A DNA stretch of 49,446 bases from NCBI GenBank assembly GCA_964589725.1, contig CAZPUJ010000340.1:1-49446 (forward strand). Reading direction: 5' to 3'. Positions 8,020-16,060 of the stretch are shown one piece after another; the first letter of the stretch is position 1; each line of letters begins with the position of its first letter. The notes below the pieces were generated by a model that worked only from the letters and a program-made list of their open reading frames with translations, ran no database searches and was not told where the DNA came from. A program made the position numbers and the translations under genes. Origin of the DNA: CAYSHJ01 sp964589725. GTDB lineage: Bacteria; Planctomycetota; Planctomycetia; Planctomycetales; Planctomycetaceae.

Positions 8020-8793
8020 CTAGGCGGCGTCGTCTTGAGCGTCGAACGCCTCTTTGCCCTGGATGATCGAACGGGCGTCAAAACGTTCACCGAAGTAGCG
8101 CAGACGGGCTTCCGGGTTGGTGGTCACGGTCTCGGCGTCTCCTTCGGCGATCACTTTGCCGGCGCAGATGACGTAGTTGCGGTCGGTGATCGTGAGCGTC
8201 TCTCGTTCGCGGTGGTCGGTCAGCAGGATGCCGATGCCCCGGTCTCGCAGTTCGGCGATCATGTCCTGAATCGAATGAATGACCAGTGGCGCGATACCGG
8301 TGAACGGCTCATCCAGCAGAATAATCATCGGCTCCGTTGCCAGACAGCGCGCGATTTCCAGCCGCCGCTTCTCGCCGCCGGACAAAGTCAAGGCAATCTG
8401 CCGCCGCTTGTCAGTCAGGCCGAACTCCTTTAACAGCCGCTCGATCTTTTCGCGTCGTTCATCGCGCGAGAACGGCAGATACTCCAGCACCGCCTGAATG
8501 TTCTGCTCGACCGTCAGCTTGATGAAGATGCTCTCGTCCTGCGGCAGGTAGCCCATGCCGGCTTGAGCTCGCTTGTACATCGGCCAATTGGTCACGTCAG
8601 TTCCATTGAGATAAACGCGGCCTTCGGTGGGCGAGATCATGCCGCAGGCCATGCGGAACGAAGTCGTCTTCCCCGCTCCGTTCGGTCCCAGCAGCCCGAC
8701 GATCTCGCCGCGATCGACACAGAAATCAACGCCGTCGACCGCGCGCTTGCCGGGATAATCTTTCACCATTCCGTGGCATTCTAAAACAGCCAT
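8020..8793 (-). CDS. lptB: LptB-like ABC transporter ATPase
   Basis: 257-residue ATPase closely resembling LptB, the cytoplasmic motor that extracts lipopolysaccharide for transport to the outer membrane. Walker A GPNGAGKT (36-43), Q-loop GYLPQDESIF, signature LSGGEKRR, Walker B IILLDEPFTGI and the switch histidine in LLTDHRERETL are all present. The C-terminal extension of about 15 residues (EAFDAQDDAA) is acidic. GGAGG precedes the ATG. It is the last gene of an apparent operon with two signal peptidase genes, a link suggesting shared envelope biogenesis. LptF/G/C partners are not in the window. Confidence 0.9.
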   Translation of the reverse strand: MAVLECHGMVKDYPGKRAVDGVDFCVDRGEIVGLLGPNGAGKTTSFRMACGMISPTEGRVYLNGTDVTNWPMYKRAQAGMGYLPQDESIFIKLTVEQNIQAVLEYLPFSRDERREKIERLLKEFGLTDKRRQIALTLSGGEKRRLEIARCLATEPMIILLDEPFTGIAPLVIHSIQDMIAELRDRGIGILLTDHRERETLTITDRNYVICAGKVIAEGDAETVTTNPEARLRYFGERFDARSIIQGKEAFDAQDDAA

Positions 8794-8823
8794 GTTGTCC
8801 TCCGATGACGTCTTGCGATGTGA

Positions 8824-10881
8824 TTAGCGAATGCGGTGCATACGACCGACGTTGGGATAAAACGGCGCGCGATCGCTGGGGTAGTCGGTGGTCTTCTCGA
8901 CCAGTCCCTCGCCGACGTGGCGAAGTTCCTTGTGGTACATCACCGGATAGCCTTCACCGCCGTTAAGGAACGGTTGGGCGTGGGGCCAGTAAATAAAGAA
9001 CGCCTTGCCGACGAGCGCCGACCGCGGCACCGCGTGGCGATGTTGGGCACGGCGGTCGTTGCCCCACAGGCGGCTGTCCTTGCTGCGCGGGCTGTTGTCT
9101 CCCAGCATCAAGAATTCGTCCGGTCCAAGATCAAACCGCGCGACTCGGCCAGAGGCTTTGTACGCCTCGTACCATGCGGTCGGTTCGCTGAGCAAGTTTC
9201 TCAAGTGTGGATGTGACGGACTCGGACTCCATTCTTCCAGTTCGTGGCCCCATGGCGTGGATTCCTGCGGCTGCTGGACGTGACTGCTGCGGTAATAGAC
9301 GTCGCGATAGATTCGCAGTTGCGACACATCCACGCTCATCCCGCGCGCCGCAATCCCAACCGGCGTCAAGTCGTCGTCTTGCGGCCCGAAGTCTTCGGCT
9401 GCGGAGAGCGGGTACTCCGCCTTCGCTCCGAAGTCGATCAGCTTGCCGTTGACCCACAGGCACAAGCGATTGTCGACGTTTGCGAAAGTCAGCCGATACT
9501 CGCCGGGACCAGTCACCGCCGTGGGAGCTTTCGCCAGCAATTCCTCTTCGTCACCTTGCCTGTTCATCCAGACGACCGAAAAAAATTGAGCTTCCCCCGT
9601 CTGAGGGTCGATGCGACAGCGATAACGATGTACGCCTTCGTTGAGTTCCAGCAACAACTCCGCTCGATCCGCTACATCTTCGATGAGCACATTGCACGCC
9701 AGCGTCAAATCGCCGACCCAGAAATAGGCGTCCAGGTCCACCTCTTGGCCCGGCGAGAAAGCGTTGTAGCCACAGAAATCGGTGATTAACTGTGGCCGAG
9801 GCCGTCGCCACGCGTTCGCCGGTTCGCGACCAAACCCTCGCAGTGACCCTTCGGGCGCCGCAGCATCTTTGTTCACATCGTTCAACACCACCCGCCACAC
9901 GTCCGGTGTCGGGACAAAGTGCCGATACCGCAACCAGTGAAGCTGACCACCGGCAAGACGATCTCCCTCCAACCGAAAGGCATGCTGTTCGTCGAGCGAC
10001 TTCCAACCGTTTCGAGTCTCGCGCCAGCCGGCAATGCTGTCGCTTTCGGACGACGCTTCGGAGGTCGCGAGCGTTTCGGAATCGATCTCCTTCGCGGCGT
10101 CATTCATTCGCGCGACGGCAGCCCAACGCCAAGGCCAGCCTCGTTCCAGCAACGGCGTCTCGGGGAAATCATGGTCGTAGATCAAGAGCTGCAACTCGCC
10201 TTGTTTGTTGGGATCCGTCTTGCGGAGGATGCGAGCTTCGCCGTCCTTCTCGGAGCGGTACAAATCCCCTTGCCGGATCATAAGCGTTTCGTTCGGCAGG
10301 CCCACCAGACGTTTGATGTAGTTGGTCTTCGGCTCTTCCGGATACTTGAAGACGACGACGTCCCAACGCCGTGGCTCTTTCAGTTCATACGGGAACTTGT
10401 TGACCAGAATACGGTCGCCGCGAAATACCGGAGAATCCTTGACCGGATTCGGCGCGCGGCAGTTCGGGCACAGACAGGTCTCGAGCCGACTTCTCAAAAA
10501 ACCGCTGTCGTCGACTTCTTCGCTGGCTCCGATCGTGATCAAGTGGCCGCACTGCTGGCAATCCATTTCTTTGTGCCGGCCATACAGCGTGGGTGCCATC
10601 GAGCCAGTCGGGATGACAAATGCCTCGGCCTCGAACGCGCGGAACAGAAACGCCAGCAAGAAGGCCACGACGATCGATTCGATCGTTTCCCGCGTGCTCT
10701 CTTGCCGCCCCGGCGCTTTGGCCTTCTTGATGTCATCTTTGGCTGACAGTTTTGGTTTTGCTCCAACGGAGGGAGTTGTCACGGCGGGACGAGTCGCCTT
10801 CGATCCGGTGAAATAATTCAAAAAGCGAAAGGGCATGGACGGCTCAACCTTGGGCTTGGTCAAAGAATCGAAACGCGCCAC
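8824..10881 (-). CDS. lepB: Signal peptidase I with zinc ribbon and large insertion
   Basis: 685 residues, over twice the usual length of type I signal peptidase, the membrane enzyme that removes Sec signal peptides. After one membrane segment (about 68-82) come the nucleophile motif PTGSMAPT (Ser94), a zinc ribbon inserted right after it (C108xxC111 and C138xxC141), RGDRILVNK, YIKRLVGLP (catalytic Lys190) and, near the C-terminus, LMLGDNSPRSKDSR. Between the catalytic Lys and the last motif lies an insertion of about 300 residues with a LamG-like beta-sandwich look (ELLLELNEG, RLCLWVNGKLI). Start is GTG at 10881, 4 nt after the stop of the upstream paralogue, so translation may be coupled. 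ATG at 10836 (MPFRFLNYF) is an alternative. Confidence 0.88.
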   Translation of the reverse strand: MARFDSLTKPKVEPSMPFRFLNYFTGSKATRPAVTTPSVGAKPKLSAKDDIKKAKAPGRQESTRETIESIVVAFLLAFLFRAFEAEAFVIPTGSMAPTLYGRHKEMDCQQCGHLITIGASEEVDDSGFLRSRLETCLCPNCRAPNPVKDSPVFRGDRILVNKFPYELKEPRRWDVVVFKYPEEPKTNYIKRLVGLPNETLMIRQGDLYRSEKDGEARILRKTDPNKQGELQLLIYDHDFPETPLLERGWPWRWAAVARMNDAAKEIDSETLATSEASSESDSIAGWRETRNGWKSLDEQHAFRLEGDRLAGGQLHWLRYRHFVPTPDVWRVVLNDVNKDAAAPEGSLRGFGREPANAWRRPRPQLITDFCGYNAFSPGQEVDLDAYFWVGDLTLACNVLIEDVADRAELLLELNEGVHRYRCRIDPQTGEAQFFSVVWMNRQGDEEELLAKAPTAVTGPGEYRLTFANVDNRLCLWVNGKLIDFGAKAEYPLSAAEDFGPQDDDLTPVGIAARGMSVDVSQLRIYRDVYYRSSHVQQPQESTPWGHELEEWSPSPSHPHLRNLLSEPTAWYEAYKASGRVARFDLGPDEFLMLGDNSPRSKDSRLWGNDRRAQHRHAVPRSALVGKAFFIYWPHAQPFLNGGEGYPVMYHKELRHVGEGLVEKTTDYPSDRAPFYPNVGRMHRIR

Positions 10882-10885
10882 AAGG

Positions 10886-12454
10886 TCAGCGAATATATCG
10901 AATGCGGGACCAGTCGGGAACGCGGATGTGCAGTTCGGCCGATCCGACCTTGACGCGTCCCGGGCGAGACGGCAAATGCACCAAGAACGGCTTGCCGATC
11001 AGCATGTGATCGCGCACGACCGCGTCGGCCCAACTGCGGCTGTCGAGCGACACGGGGCTGTTGTCGCCAAGGAAAAAGTATTCATCGGGGCCGAGTTGGT
11101 GCGGTTGCCCGACGCCGTGTCGTCCGTCACCGCGGGTGTAGAACACGTCGCGATACAACGTGAGTTCACTGACGTTGACGTGCAGATCGCGGGCTCCGAA
11201 GCGAACCGGTGAACCGCCGTTCGAGCCGGCAGCCTCACCGGCTCTTCGGCCGTTGCGGCCTTCACCCGCGAAGCCATTCAGTTTGCGAGTGAAAATCGTC
11301 TGCCCTCCGAGCGCGAACAGGAATTGCCGATCGAACAGCGACATCTCGATCAGCAACGTGTTCTGCCACAACGGTCCGGAGAGCTTCGCGGTCTCGTCGG
11401 GCTGAGCGTGGCCGTCAACGAACAATCGCAGCTCGCGATCGCCCGCCGCGAGCCGCACCTCAAACGTCTGCTGCCCGTCGCTCATCACGAGTGAGAACTC
11501 GCCCCGGCCCCGTTGCAACTCGATCTGCATCGCGGCCATCACGTCGCGCACAAGATAGCGCGTCGAGCGTTCGACCAGTGCGTTGTAGGCATAATCGTCC
11601 GCCGGCCACGTTTGCAAGACTGACTTCGGCGGCTGTGTCCCCACTCGCTTCGGTGCGTCGCCGCGGTACGTGACCCACGCCAACGATGCGTCTTTGCCCG
11701 GTCCCCTCTCCCTCGCATCGGGGGAGAGGGCTAGGGTGAGAGGGCCGAGAGCTTCACCGCGATCCGAAGACGCGCCCTCACCCCGACCGTCTCCCGTGCT
11801 GTGCGCCGGAGAACGATTGGCCGAAAACTCAAAGCCGCTCGCCGTCGTCTTCCAACCGTCGTCGGCTTGCCAACGAAGGTCGTCTCTCCCCTGCGGCCGA
11901 TGCGCGTGCGAGTCAATCGGAATCCGAGTACTCCGTTGCTCGGCCAAGTCTTTGCGAACCAACTCGCCATTGATCCACACGTCCCCGGCCAGCACCTGCA
12001 CCTCTTCACCGGGCAAGCCGATCACACGCTTCACGTATGCCTGGGTCGGCCGACTTGGGTTCTGAAACACGACGATTTCCCACCGCCACGGCCGACGGAA
12101 CAGATACGACAGTTTTTGGACCAGCAGTTGATCTCCTTCGTTGCGAGGCACCTGGCCGAGTTCAATCGGGCCTTGCCCGCAATTCGGACACGTGACGGGA
12201 CCGTGAGCGCTTGGGTCATCCTCAACCGGCACGCCCACTGCGAACGGGAACTGACATTCCGGGCAAACGACTTGCTTGTGATAGCCCAACAGAAACGGAG
12301 CCATCGATCCAGTCGAGATGATGTACCCCTCGACCGCCAATGCTCGGACCAGCATCACGGCCAACGCCAAACAGGCCAGCGACTCGACGACATACCGCAA
12401 GCCACTTTCGTGGCACGTCGCGGACGCGGCGTTCGGTGAGACAGATGCAGTCAT
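10886..12454 (-). CDS. lepB: Second signal peptidase I, zinc ribbon and insertion
   Basis: 522-residue paralogue of the downstream peptidase with the same unusual plan: membrane segment (about 21-42), STGSMAP (Ser50), zinc ribbon C64xxC67/C89xxC92, EGDQLLVQK, AYVKRVIGLPGE (Lys142), an inserted beta-sandwich-like domain (about 270-430), and FFLGDNSPVSLDSRSW. Both catalytic residues are kept, so both copies should be active. They may differ in substrate or location; planctomycetes have complex endomembranes, but that link is inference. A palindromic repeat is inserted in frame at about residues 241-251. The first ATG (12454) is chosen; a TTG at 12469 is possible. Confidence 0.87.
   Translation of the reverse strand: MTASVSPNAASATCHESGLRYVVESLACLALAVMLVRALAVEGYIISTGSMAPFLLGYHKQVVCPECQFPFAVGVPVEDDPSAHGPVTCPNCGQGPIELGQVPRNEGDQLLVQKLSYLFRRPWRWEIVVFQNPSRPTQAYVKRVIGLPGEEVQVLAGDVWINGELVRKDLAEQRSTRIPIDSHAHRPQGRDDLRWQADDGWKTTASGFEFSANRSPAHSTGDGRGEGASSDRGEALGPLTLALSPDARERGPGKDASLAWVTYRGDAPKRVGTQPPKSVLQTWPADDYAYNALVERSTRYLVRDVMAAMQIELQRGRGEFSLVMSDGQQTFEVRLAAGDRELRLFVDGHAQPDETAKLSGPLWQNTLLIEMSLFDRQFLFALGGQTIFTRKLNGFAGEGRNGRRAGEAAGSNGGSPVRFGARDLHVNVSELTLYRDVFYTRGDGRHGVGQPHQLGPDEYFFLGDNSPVSLDSRSWADAVVRDHMLIGKPFLVHLPSRPGRVKVGSAELHIRVPDWSRIRYIR
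11704..11730. repeat. 27-bp palindrome inserted in frame in lepB
   Basis: The inverted copy of the intergenic palindrome at 5641-5667, with one base difference (CCCTCTCCC / GGGGGAGAGGG around a short loop). With its flanks (about 11695-11815) it encodes a low-complexity linker including LTLALSPDARERG just before the inserted beta-sandwich domain. The downstream peptidase paralogue has no equivalent stretch. This supports a recent frame-preserving insertion. Confidence 0.8.
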
Positions 12455-12680
12455 CGGGTGAGCCGTCAAACGTCATACATTATTACGGTGGTTGCTCTCG
12501 TTCCGTCAACGACAACCAGCGATGTGTTGTACTGTCGAACCCTGTTTCGCCAAAAGAGAGGTGTCGCCTCTTGATCCTTGCGACCCCGTGTGGTGTCGAT
12601 CAGTATATTGAGTCGCGAGTGTGTTCTTTCCGCTTACTCTGTTGGTTTGTTGTCGCTTCCGAAATCCGAGGAGCAGAGAT

Positions 12681-13868
12681 ATGCGACGATCGTGGAGCGC
12701 GAGTCTACTGGTGGTGTGCGTGGTCTTGGCCCATTCCAGTTCGGCCTGGGCACAGCTTCATGTGCTCAACAGCGTCACCGATGCCGAATCGCTGTCCAAG
12801 CAAACCGGCCGACCGATCCTGGCGATTGCCGGCTCGAAGACCTGAGGCCCCTGTTTGCGGCTGTCCAGCCGGTTCAACGACGAACCGGCGGTCAAGCTGC
12901 TCGCAGCACAGTTCGTGCTGCTCAAGGTCGCCACGGACGACGACGAGACGTGGGGCCAGTGGAACGGAAAATACCCCGCAGCCGGTGACGGCATTCCAAA
13001 GGTCTTCGTGGTCCGAGCCGACGGCAAGCTGTTATACGCCAAGAGCGGAACACCCGATCCGTTGCCGGCGTTCCTGTCCGCCGGTCTTAATGAGTCCGGC
13101 AAGTTCCTGTCCGAGAAGCAACTTGAGCAATTGGCAAAGACCGTCGCGGAGGTTCGAAAGCTCGTCGAAAAAGAAGACGTACCATTGGCTGTTCAAAAGT
13201 TGTCGCGTGTGTTGGACTCACAGAGTTTTGCCGAACCAGCCGTGTTGGCTCAGCAGTTGGCGGCCGAAATGACCGAGCGCGCCACGAAAGCGCTGACGGA
13301 CGCCGAAGCCCAGTTGGCCGACAGCCAAACCACCTTTGAGGGAGTGCTGGCCATTGTCGAGATCGAGCGGACTTACGTATTGTTGCCCGCGATGCGCAAG
13401 CCGATCACATTCGCCGTGACGGCGTTGAAGAAGGACCGCGTCAAACGAGACTTCTATTCCCAGGCCGAAGCTCTGGATAAAGCCAATTTGTTGGCCTCGC
13501 AAAAGAAGGCCGAGTCAGCGCTGGCCGCGTATCGCACTCTCGAAACCCGTTTCCCCAACACGCGTGTTGCCGAGTTAGCGTCCGCCAAGGCCAAGGAGTT
13601 GGAAGCCAACGGCGTTACTGTGAAGACCGTTCCCACCTCCACCGAGGCGACGAAGGCCACCTCCAGTTCCAAGAAGTCGAGCAGTGCGAAAGCCGCAACC
13701 GGCAAAGACGACGAGAAGCGCGCGGCCTCGCAATTGCGGATCGCAAAGCTCTACTTGAAGTCGAACCCGGACAAAGCACGTGACTATCTGCAACAAGTCG
13801 TCGACCTCGTTCCTGATTCGGCGTTGGCTCGCGAGGCGAGCGAACTGTTGAAGCAGCTTGAAAAGTAG
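12681..13868 (+). CDS. Secreted thioredoxin-like protein with in-frame TGA (UGPC)
   Basis: 395 residues if TGA at 12843-12845 is read through. The start ATG at 12681 has GAGGAG upstream, and a clear signal peptide ends SSAWA-QL (24/25). The thioredoxin-like domain follows: RPILAIAGSKT, then TGA at codon 55, then GPC (56-58), and after it LLAAQFVLLKVATDD, the cis-Pro segment GIPKVFVVRADGK. TGA therefore occupies the first Cys of a CGPC motif. The same frame stays open for 340 more codons, with helical, TPR-like repeats (about 250-280 and 350-395) and a Ser/Lys/Thr-rich linker. Best reading: selenocysteine at the redox site of a periplasmic thiol protein. Alternatives: nonsense mutation or a base-calling error (TGC or TGT to TGA). 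Other tools would cut this into a 54-residue peptide and a later TTG-start fragment. Confidence 0.7.
12846..12889 (+). promoter_or_regulatory. Candidate bacterial SECIS hairpin(s)
   Basis: Directly after the TGA: CGGCT-GTCC-AGCCG (12858-12871), a 5-bp stem whose loop starts with G-U, 17 nt after the TGA. This agrees with the bacterial SECIS pattern (loop about 16-37 nt downstream, G in the first two loop bases). An overlapping stronger hairpin GCCGGTTC-AACGAC-GAACCGGC (12868-12889; 8-bp stem, loop 30 nt after the TGA) is mutually exclusive with it and lacks the loop G. Pairings are seen; function is inferred. Confidence 0.45.
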
Positions 13869-13887
13869 AACTTGTCTTGACCGTGCG

Positions 13888-14997
13888 TCAACTCCTTGTC
13901 AGCACCGACTTCGCCAGGTGCTCCAGTCGCGATGTAATCTGTCGGAGTCGGCCGAGGACTCGCGAGGGATTCGAATAGTGCAGGCGGTGCACGAATAAGC
14001 GTTCGAGCCAGGTTAGTCCGCTGAGCAAAACGGTGCTTTGGTCGAGTACGCGAACGAGACGCGCTTCGCGATCGGACAGCGGCCGCACGCTGCGATACGC
14101 CGCGATGGCCATGTCCCAGCGATTGTCGGCGTCGGCGAGAAAACTTCCCAGCAAACGAGCCACGTCGGTCGCGGGGGTCTCCGACTTCGCGGCGCTCGGA
14201 TCGATCAGGCCGCTGACTTGATCGCCCTCGAATAGCACGTGGTCGTGCCACACGTCGCGAAGACACGGGTGCAGTCGGAAGCACATGCCCCGATAGATCA
14301 ACAAGTCGTCCGCGACACGGCCGGCTGACAGTTCGAACAGATCCAGAATCCGTCGAGCCAAGTGGCGGAGTTCGGCCAACTCCATTGCTCCCCACGGCTG
14401 CAATGAGCTTTCGCGGGCGAGCGAGTTCCGCAACTCCGCGACGTCTGTCGACCGGAATCGTTGGATACGCTCCAAACGATCGAGCACCGTGGGAGATCTT
14501 CCTGAGGCGTGCTGCCCGAACCATTCGGCTTCATAGTCGCGCGCGTCGAACCGTGAGGCGGCCTCGTGCCATTGAGCCACCACGGTCATCGTATTTTTCA
14601 GTCGCTGATCGGACGGGTTCGACAAAAAGTCCGCCTGGCCCGGCAACCACGGTTCCAGTTGCCAGAACTGACCGGACTCGGCGTGCATCGTCGAACCGAA
14701 CTGATTCCGTAACGGCACGGCGACCTGTGTCACGCCACAGCGGTGAACGTGTTCCAGCAGGCGATGCAGTCCCAGCAATCGCTCGCGCGGCAGACTTTCC
14801 GGCGGCCAGCCACGCAGACAGTACTCAACTTCCACCGCGTGTTGGATGGGCTGCACGACGACTTGCAGCAAGATCGCGCCGCTGAAACCTTCGCTGTCGC
14901 GGTCCAACGGGCGGACGCGAATCGGCCTCTGCGAGCCGCAGAAGGCCTCGACAACCTGGACAAGGTTGTGAGATTTCATAAACTGCGAAGACAGCAT
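13888..14997 (-). CDS. Aminoglycoside-phosphotransferase-family kinase-like protein
   Basis: About 369 residues with the APH / choline-kinase-like fold. The catalytic loop region reads FRLHPCLRDVWHDHVLFEGDQVSGLIDPSA, where canonical members have HGDLHPGNILV then IDWE/D. The equivalent catalytic Asp is in the LRDVWHDH segment, and the metal-binding Asp in GLIDPSA; TPATDVARLLGSF matches the following helix. N-terminal glycine-rich loop is weak (SEGFSGA). Substrate unknown; planctomycetes carry many such proteins, and resistance is not implied. Start is uncertain: ATG at 14997 or 14979, neither with a good ribosome site. Convergent with the UGPC gene (20 bp) and divergent from the 15102 gene. 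Confidence 0.7.
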   Translation of the reverse strand: MLSSQFMKSHNLVQVVEAFCGSQRPIRVRPLDRDSEGFSGAILLQVVVQPIQHAVEVEYCLRGWPPESLPRERLLGLHRLLEHVHRCGVTQVAVPLRNQFGSTMHAESGQFWQLEPWLPGQADFLSNPSDQRLKNTMTVVAQWHEAASRFDARDYEAEWFGQHASGRSPTVLDRLERIQRFRSTDVAELRNSLARESSLQPWGAMELAELRHLARRILDLFELSAGRVADDLLIYRGMCFRLHPCLRDVWHDHVLFEGDQVSGLIDPSAAKSETPATDVARLLGSFLADADNRWDMAIAAYRSVRPLSDREARLVRVLDQSTVLLSGLTWLERLFVHRLHYSNPSRVLGRLRQITSRLEHLAKSVLTRS

Positions 14998-15101
14998 GAG
15001 GATTGTCGAAGTTTGACTTTTCGGTAGCAAGCGGTAGAAGATATCCCCGCTGCCCAAGCTGGAAGCTGGGTGGCGTTCCCTTTCCCCCCGAGAGACATAC
15101 C

Positions 15102-16007
15102 ATGACAGTCAATCACAGAAAGTCGCGGTTTGCCAGCCTGTTGTCCGTTGCTTTGGTCGTAGGCCTATCGTCCGCGGCCAATGCCGGAGTCATCCCCTGG
15201 GTCTACGATGCCGTCTTTGGTCCGGTTCGGTATCCGGCGTACGGGTGTAGCTATGGCTACCCAGAGTACGGTTACGGCAATAGCTACTCCCCGTATGCCG
15301 TTTCGTACGCGCCGACCTACTGTGGCTGGCCGGAAGGTTATTCATCATGTGGGTCTTGTGGCATCTCGAATTGCGGATATTGGAATTCTGTCTCATGCAC
15401 TCCCTGCTACGGACCGCGCGAGTCTGTCTGTGCGACCCCTTCAGGCTGCTGCCCGATCGAATGTTCCAGCCATCCATCCACGTCCTCCAATTCAGGCACG
15501 ATCAACAAGCCGACTTGGAGCACCACGAAGAAGCCCGGGCTTGAATCGCTGCCGAAGCCGAAGGAGACGTTCGCACCGCAGACCCATCCGCGTCCGGCCA
15601 CGGACGATGGATTGAAGTCCGGCGGCCGATCACGCGGATCGCGGACGGAGGAGAAAAAACCGGAAACCAACGAGGTGTTCAAACCTGCTCAGGGAGAATC
15701 CGAGTCGGTCATTCCGAGACGCAACAAAGCTCCGGACGGAAAACTCGACGACCTGTTTGATAAGCCAGAAGACCTATTTGAAAAGCCCCTCGAAAAATCC
15801 ACGGGGGGAAAAGACGAAGTCACAATTCTGCAACGAAGGATCAACTTCGACGGCAAGATCGCCTGGCGAGTTAAGCCGCTATGGACACGCTCACCTTTTT
15901 ACGCGAAGGCTTCGAACGCCCGCGTGGCGCGACGGATGCCACGAGTCGAAAGCGATTGGACGTCAGTGCCAGCGTTGTCCGGTGGCCTAAAGTTGGTCAA
16001 GAAATAG
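15102..16007 (+). CDS. Secreted Tyr/Gly/Cys-rich protein
   Basis: 301 residues. Signal peptide MTVNHRKSRFASLLSVALVV... cleaves after SSAANA (about 25). The mature N-terminus (30-110) is rich in Tyr, Gly, Pro and Cys (GCSYGYPEYGYG, SCGSCGISNCGYW). It is followed by a hydrophilic Pro/Ser/Lys/Glu-rich region (110-240) with a repeated DDLFDKPEDLFEKPLEK element, and ends in a basic segment. No known domain. Such proteins in planctomycetes are often surface or wall-associated (general knowledge). The first in-frame ATG upstream (15003) overlaps the divergent gene, so 15102, where the signal peptide begins, is chosen. A strong terminator follows. Confidence 0.75.
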   Translation: MTVNHRKSRFASLLSVALVVGLSSAANAGVIPWVYDAVFGPVRYPAYGCSYGYPEYGYGNSYSPYAVSYAPTYCGWPEGYSSCGSCGISNCGYWNSVSCTPCYGPRESVCATPSGCCPIECSSHPSTSSNSGTINKPTWSTTKKPGLESLPKPKETFAPQTHPRPATDDGLKSGGRSRGSRTEEKKPETNEVFKPAQGESESVIPRRNKAPDGKLDDLFDKPEDLFEKPLEKSTGGKDEVTILQRRINFDGKIAWRVKPLWTRSPFYAKASNARVARRMPRVESDWTSVPALSGGLKLVKK

Positions 16008-16026
16008 TGCGCATGAGGAACTCAAC

Positions 16027-16055
16027 AAGCCAGCTCGATCGAGCTGGCTTTTTTT
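16027..16055 (+). terminator. Intrinsic terminator after the 15102 gene
   Basis: A perfect 24-bp palindrome AAGCCAGCTCGA/TCGAGCTGGCTT (16027-16050), then more T (TTTTTTT to 16055). It ends 6 bp before the mfd start, so mfd needs its own promoter or relies on read-through. Confidence 0.9.
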
Positions 16056-16060
16056 GATGA

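Noticed and set aside
13888..14997. Antibiotic-resistance phosphotransferase
   Set aside because: Only the broad APH fold is visible; planctomycetes have many such proteins with unknown substrates.
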